A stretch of DNA of 64,000 nucleotides from the NCBI GenBank assembly GCA_036346395.1, contig CM070594.1, positions 26,383,385-26,447,384 of the forward strand. The letters run 5' to 3'. Every line of letters begins with the position of its first letter. The first letter of the stretch is position 1. Below the pieces are notes generated by a model. That model ran no database searches and was not told where the DNA came from. It worked only from the letters and a program-made list of their open reading frames with translations. This stretch comes from Hsuehochloa calcarea (Eukaryota > Streptophyta > Magnoliopsida > Poales > Poaceae). The translations under genes and the position numbers were made by a program. Below, one piece after another: positions 59,901-64,000 of the stretch.

Positions 59901-60740
59901 CTTCTCATAGATGAGTTTGACCCTAGAGTCAATCTCTGCCTGTGAAAGATCTGTGTAAACAGATAGAAATATTAGACAATGTTGAGAAAGACCAAACCAA
60001 AAGCTAAGCCTGAGGTTCACTTACCCTCGTCGTAGTCCCTGGTCGGGTCTCCTCTCCCCGAGTATCTCCACATAGGAGATGCTCGTTTCTTCAGAGGACT
60101 AATTCGGCGTGTGATGAAATCTTTCACCACATGCCATCCGGTTAGCCCTTCTTCTTTCAAGTCTTTGATGGCTTGAATATAAGGGGCAATCCGGCTGACA
60201 TCTTTAGGAGTCGAATCCCATGAAGATTTCTTTTCTACAATTTTCCCGCGAAAGAAAGATCGCCTTCCGAGGTGACTTTCCAAAAAACCACCTCTTTCTC
60301 CATCCCGCCATGAAGACCGAGTAAAGCTCTGAATATACTCCCTCGACTTCAAGTCGTGGAGCTTCATACCACAGCTTCCGGCGATTCCGGCTTGTCGAGC
60401 CATTCCATAATAATATTGGAAAAGCTCGAGATCCGCCGGAATCCCCAAGTAAGCCAAGACAGATACGAAGACACTCAAGATGGTAATGGAATTAGGACCT
60501 AGGTTTACTAATTCCACTCCAAAATGCTCGAGTACCATCGTAAGAAAGGTGTGGCAGCATGGAGGTCGCACTCACAAGATGCTTGGAAGGCGGATTTGCC
60601 CATTTTCCCCGACCGGTCTTCGCCGACAATGGAATCCACTTCACCAGAGCCTTCTCTGGAATCTTCCCGGTGTCGACCAAGACTTTAATCTTAGCCGCAT
60701 CCATCTCCGATTCTTCCCACTCGGAAACTTTCTTGGCCAT
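56919..60740 (-). CDS. Tat antisense gene, nine exons (transposase_28/plant-mobile-like N-terminus, coiled-coil C-terminus)
   Basis: Antisense to gag-pol. Start ATG 60740 (MAKKVSEWEESEMDAAK). Exons I infer from coding content and GT-AG borders: 60740-60025, 59950-59826, 59645-59029, 58930-58343, 58275-58178, 57930-57802, 57720-57596, 57527-57348 and 57262-56919. Donors include GTAAG, GTATG and GTGAG; acceptors include TTTACACAG, CTTTACAG, TTATTTCAG, CTTGCAG and TTGTTCAG. Exon 1 resembles the domain called putative gypsy-type transposon (Transposase_28) in grass proteins (FGVELVNLGPNSITILSVFV, then AYLGIPADLELFQYYYGMA). Exon 3 encodes a basic nuclear-signal-like SKRRR and acidic/alanine repeats, exon 4 a VVATTTE repeat, exons 5-9 heptad coiled coil. 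Three or four apparent one-base shifts (exons 1, 3 and 4) lie near CAG/CTG sites. Function unknown; extra antisense genes are known in Tat elements (for example Grande). Confidence 0.75.
57969..58138. repeat. Hairpin array in antisense-gene intron 5
   Basis: Five or six inverted repeats, all within the intron 58177-57931: GGTTG/CAACC (57969-57990), AGTCGTA/TACGACT, TGGTCGTA/TACGACCA, TGTCATG/CATGACA (58095-58116, loop AGTTTTTC) and CTCGTA/TACGAG (58120-58138). Stem changes are compensated, and most loops keep AGTYYTTC. Confidence 0.85.
58718..58792. repeat. Perfect palindromes in antisense exon 4
   Basis: GGTCGTAGCTACGACC, a perfect 16-bp palindrome, occurs at 58739-58754 and 58777-58792, with a partial copy at 58718-58728. 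On the minus strand it lies in frame and encodes VVATT, giving a repeated EVVATTTER peptide. Confidence 0.85.
59682..59790. repeat. Hairpin array in antisense-gene intron 2
   Basis: Four inverted repeats inside the intron 59825-59646: AGTCGTA/TACGACC, AGTCGTA/TACGAC, TGATCGTA/TACGATCA (59739-59762, loop AGATATTC) and AGTTGTA/TACAACT (59768-59789, loop AGTTCTTC). Confidence 0.85.
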
Positions 60741-60866
60741 TTTCTCGAAGCAAGAAATTTTTGATTGGGTTGCGCGAGAGAAGATGAAACCTAGTCAAGG
60801 CGGAGAAGACGAAAGAAACAATGTGAGCGATTTGAGGAAAAGGTAAAAGCTCGGGTCTAACTCGGT

Positions 60867-60878
60867 GAGTTTTATAAC
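60867..60878 (-). promoter_or_regulatory. TATA-like box of the Tat antisense gene
   Basis: GGTTATAAAACT on the minus strand, about 130 bases upstream of ATG 60740 and directly beside the tandem repeats. Confidence 0.5.
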
Positions 60879-60883
60879 CGCAC

Positions 60884-61613
60884 GATTGCAACCGCCTGAA
60901 ACGCCTCATCGATGGATCCGGGAGTCGGTTGCGATTCCCTAGATGGTCTGTTCGAGAAATTTAGGTGCGTATTGTCACCCCAAGCGAAATTACTTTCTTG
61001 ACCAAGTCTTTCTGGTCGAAGGAAGTATCAATCGGAAGGGTTTTTCTCGATCGCCCTACTACGACCACTTCACAGTCGTAGGGGTTTTTACGACTTTTTG
61101 ATAGTCGTAAGCAATCTTCAAGATTGCAACCGCTTCGGGAAACGTCTCATCGACAGATCTGGGGGAGTCGGTTGCGATTCCCTAGACGGTCTGTTCGAGA
61201 AATTTAGGTGCGTATTGTCACCCCCAAGCGAAATTACTTTCTTGACCAAGTCTTTCTGGTCGAAGGAAGTATCAATCGGAAGGGTTTTTTCTCCGATCCC
61301 CCTACTACGACCACTTCACAGTCGTAGGGGTTTTTACGACTTTTTGATAGTCATAAGCAATCTTCAAGATTGCAATCGCTTCGGGAAACGTCTCATCGAC
61401 AGATCTGAGGGAGTCGGTTGCAATTCCCCAGACGGTCTGTTCGGGAAAATTAGGTTCGTTTTGTCACCTCGAAGCGAAATTACTTTCTTGACCAAGTCTT
61501 TCTGGTCGAAGGCAGTAACAATCGGAAGGGTTTTTTCTCCGATCGCCCTAGTACGACCACTTCACAGTCGTAGGGGTTTTTATAACTTTTTGATAATCAT
61601 AAGCAACCTTCCG
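60884..61613. repeat. Three tandem repeats of about 240 bp, upstream of antisense gene
   Basis: Units begin with GATTGCAACCGC or GATTGCAATCGC at 60884, 61122 and 61368. Each contains ACTTTCTTGACCAAGTCTTT, the inverted pair TACGACC...GTCGTA and a second one around ACGACTTTTTGATAGTCGT. A 180-codon apparent frame on the plus strand here is only an effect of the repeat. Confidence 0.85.
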
Positions 61614-61744
61614 GACCAAGCAAATTCCTGGTCAAAGTAGCACTCAAATGTCGAAGAGTTTTTCCTTCGACTATTATTCTACGACATTTTCATAGTCGTA
61701 AGTCCATTTGCAAATCCTTCACCAAGTAAGTTACCTTCACTTGA

Positions 61745-61760
61745 AGCTGGGGGGGCTAAA
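61745..61760 (+). other. Tat polypurine tract
   Basis: AGCTGGGGGGGCTAAA immediately before the 3' LTR. Confidence 0.8.
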
Positions 61761-62601
61761 TGACGAGGATCTAATAATCCTCATTTTATCTTTTATCTAT
61801 AATTCTTATTATGGGTAAATATGATGTCATATAGTCCCCAAAAGTACCCCTTATATTTTAAGAGGGAGGCCTACCAAGTGATTGTAAGATCTTCTACAAT
61901 CACCCCCATAGTCGTAAGTCTTACTACGACTATGTCATGATCGTCAGTTCTTCTACGACCACAACCTGGTCGTAAGTCCTTCTACGACCATTACCCAGTC
62001 GTAAGTCCTTCTACGACTATTGCCCAGTCGTAAGCTCTACTACGACTTATATCCAGTCGTAAGTCCTACTACGACCAAGTAAACCACGACCACCTTATAA
62101 TCAAACCTACAAGCGAGTGGGTCCAATTGATTAAGGAATCCGAACGGTCCCCACGCACTATTATTCCGCGTATTAATAGTGTTTAAATACCCCATTACCT
62201 CTGAAAGATAACTGCCAGACGGCGTGAGGAAGCCAATGCGCCGATAATTACTGCCATCATGCGCCCATTATTGGCTTAATTAGGCGCCTCTTCCACAGGA
62301 CAAAACGGCTATTCCTTCACGACTATATAAAGACATCAATCAGAGGGAGAAAAGGAAGGCGAAACGAGAGCGAGTCAAGGGGAAACACAAGTACTGTTCT
62401 CTGTAATAGTCCTAGTTTCTGGCTTGGTCAATCGAGAATACAGTCAATACCATACACACACAGGAGTAGGGTTGTTATTCTCCCCGGAGAAGGCCTGAAC
62501 CTGTCTAAACATCCCGTGTCAACCACTCTGCGTGATTTCATCTCTAGGAGACCCCCCGAATCAAATAATCTTTACGTAAGATCGGTTCTAATACACCGAC
62601 A
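61761..62601 (+). repeat. Tat element 3' LTR
   Basis: 841 bp, same ends as 40929-41769 and about 12 substitutions by eye with no indels. The hairpin array is at 61879-62076 and the TATA box at 62323-62332. Followed by the target duplication GAAGG at 62602-62606. Confidence 0.93.
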
Positions 62602-62606
62602 GAAGG

Positions 62607-64000
62607 TATCCCTAATCCCGTCCTAAGGCCTCAGAAAGGATGAGAACTCTGGCCCCTCGAATCCGAAGTAACTGAAGACACCTGGTCAAAAAGGATAAGA
62701 ATGACTTTACACAGCCGATCACCGAAGTTCTCTAGACACAGAAGGGGGCCAGAAGAGACATGACACTATTATGGAACCTTCAAAAATGGCATACCGGATT
62801 TGAGCTTCCCCATGAAGGAATACATCAGCATGCATGTATGCGCACACATCGGAGCTGAAAAACTAAAGGGACTTACCCCCTGTAATTGGAAGCAGCGGTG
62901 AGCAAGTAGAAGCATTAGAAGAATCGCCCTATGAAGAAATAGCTATAAATTATGTGACTACGGAAGAATCTATGAAGAAGACAACAACCAATGTTGATAT
63001 TAATTTTGCGAAGAAAATTATCACAATCACCGATCTTGATCCAGAACCTACATCGCTCGCTGAATGTAAGAAAAGATCAGATTGAGAGGATTGGAATAAG
63101 GCAATAGAAGCAGAATTATTATCTTTGAATAAAAGAGAGGTGTAAGCCGCTCGCCTCATTGCACAAGGTTTCACTCAATGTCTAAGAGATGATTATGAAG
63201 AAACCTATTCCCCGGTCATGGGCGAAACCACCCTTTAGATGTTTAATCTCAATGGCAGTTAACTTGAATTTAGAAATGAAATTGATGGATGTGGTAACTG
63301 TATACCTTTATGGAAATTTGGATTCGGACATTTATATGATGATACCTGAATGTATCCCTGCCCTGAACCAGGATAGAGCAAATAGAAATCTGTACAGTGT
63401 GAAACTCAGAAAGTCACTATACGGACTTAAGCAATCAGACAGGATGTGGTATAATCGCTTGAAGTGACTTTCTATGCAAGAAAGCCTACACGAACAATGA
63501 GAATTATCCCTATGTATTTATACGACGATCTCATGATGGATTTTGTATAATCTGAGTGTATGAAGATGATCTGAATATCATTAGGACCTTGGAAGATATT
63601 AAGAAAGCAAACTCTTACCTGGAGTCGGAGTTTGAAATTAAAGATTTGGGTAAAACCAAATATTGCCTAGGCTTGTAGCTTGAGCATACCCTTGAAGGAA
63701 TTTTAGTACATCGGCCAGCCTACACTCAGAAAGTGTTAGAAAGGGTTGGCTTTAAAAAGGCATATCCTTCGAAAGTGCCGATGGTTAGGAGATCCTTGCA
63801 ACAGGATAAGGACCCGTACAGACCTAAAGAAGAGGGGGAGGAAGTCTTGAGACCGAAATTCTAGTACTTGAGTGCAGTAGGAGCACTCATGTATTTAGCA
63901 AATTGTACTAGACCGGATATTGCATTTGCCGTTAACCTACTAGCAAGATATTGTGCAGAACCTACTAAAAGGCATTGACAGGGAATAAAGGACATCTTCC
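62607..64000 (+). pseudogene. pol: Copia A reverse transcriptase, runs off window
   Basis: After about 450 bases of poorly readable linker: EDWNKAIEAELLSLNKREV (63089-63142), then a direct jump to ARLIAQGFTQ (about 63152), so roughly 30 residues of the palm are deleted. Then DDYEETYSPVM, LMDVVTVYLYGNLDSDIYMM and LRKSLYGLKQSDRMWYNRLK. The catalytic motif is YEDD at 63559-63570 instead of YVDD. Then DLGKTKYCLGL and YLANCTRPDIAFAVNLLARY near 63895-63950. Several stops. Inactive. Confidence 0.88.

Larger units (their letters stand above)
40929..62601 (+). mobile_element. Tat-lineage Ty3-gypsy element with antisense gene
   Basis: LTRs of 841 bp each (40929-41769, 61761-62601), perfect target duplication GAAGG, primer site at 41772 and polypurine tract at 61745-61760. 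Gag, protease, RT, RNase H and integrase are on the plus strand, with no chromodomain. After pol there is a 5.9-kb region with an antisense multi-exon gene and repeats. Large size without the nested S2 (about 13.8 kb) and an extra antisense gene are known traits of Tat-lineage elements such as Grande. The two LTRs differ at about 12 positions by eye (1.4%), so the insertion is recent. Confidence 0.88.
28281..64000 (+). mobile_element. Copia element A, split by two gypsy insertions, continues past window
   Basis: Pieces in order on the plus strand: LTR end (28281-28388), leader, gag (29746-30759), protease and integrase (31000-32272), interruption, integrase-RT linker (40743-40923), interruption, reverse transcriptase (62607-64000). 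Protease-integrase-RT order shows Ty1-copia. The GAAGG duplication at 40924-40928 and 62602-62606 proves the second interruption was an insertion into this sequence. It is the same family as copia fragment B, in opposite orientation. A duplicated gag-end block at 40428-40742 shows the left and right pieces may stem from two recombined copies. Confidence 0.82.

Noticed and set aside
61098..61640. 180-codon plus-strand frame
   Set aside because: Arises because the 246-bp tandem repeat unit is a multiple of three; its peptide repeats simply mirror the DNA repeat.

Overview
The window looks like plant nuclear DNA from a grass (Poaceae). It is almost entirely nested LTR retrotransposons of types common in grasses: SIRE/Maximus-like and Angela-like copia elements, Tekay-like chromoviruses and a Tat-lineage gypsy element. 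There is also one Stowaway-like MITE and a single small host gene with the GC-rich coding sequence typical of grass genes. I cannot name the species. No rRNA, tRNA gene or CRISPR array is visible.

Layout. (1) 1-19519 is a minus-strand Tekay-like chromovirus. Its 3' LTR fills 1-322 plus 11343-14832, its pol is 14874-18200, and its 5' LTR is cut down to 18698-19519. A complete SIRE-like copia element (S1, 323-11337, TSD CTTTA) sits inside the 3' LTR. The chromovirus itself appears to lie in the LTR of another SIRE-like element (S3, 19520-21165). (2) 21166-22252 is a minus-strand copia fragment. (3) 22253-28280 is a gene island with an Angela-like solo LTR, a Stowaway-like MITE and a complete RALF peptide gene (26804-27154, minus). 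(4) From 28281 to the window end is a plus-strand copia element related to the fragment in (2). It is split twice: by a decayed second chromovirus (32273-40427), and by a Tat-lineage gypsy element (40929-62601, TSD GAAGG). The Tat element is itself split in gag by a gag-only SIRE-like element (S2, 42833-50743, TSD AAGTA). Reverse transcriptase of the outer copia resumes at 62607.

The most interesting biology is in the Tat element and in the LTRs. The Tat element carries, antisense to gag-pol, what reads as a nine-exon gene with canonical GT-AG introns. A TATA-like box and three 240-bp tandem repeats lie just upstream of it. Several LTR families here carry arrays of short palindromes whose stem bases change together while the loop or spacing is kept. 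These are a GTCGTA/TACGAC array in the Tat LTRs, in Tat antisense introns and in the unrelated chromovirus LTR; CGG-N5-CCG palindromes with a family-specific core in all three SIRE-like families; and a CATCA/TGATG array in S3. 

A caution: comparing LTR pairs shows recurrent odd changes at CAG/CTG sites (for example CAG read as CGT, CTGG as ACGA). These look more like base-calling errors at methylated CHG sites than mutation, so many frameshifts in the transposon genes may not be real. Element names S1, S2 and S3 are mine; lineage assignments rest on recognised protein motifs, not on a database search.
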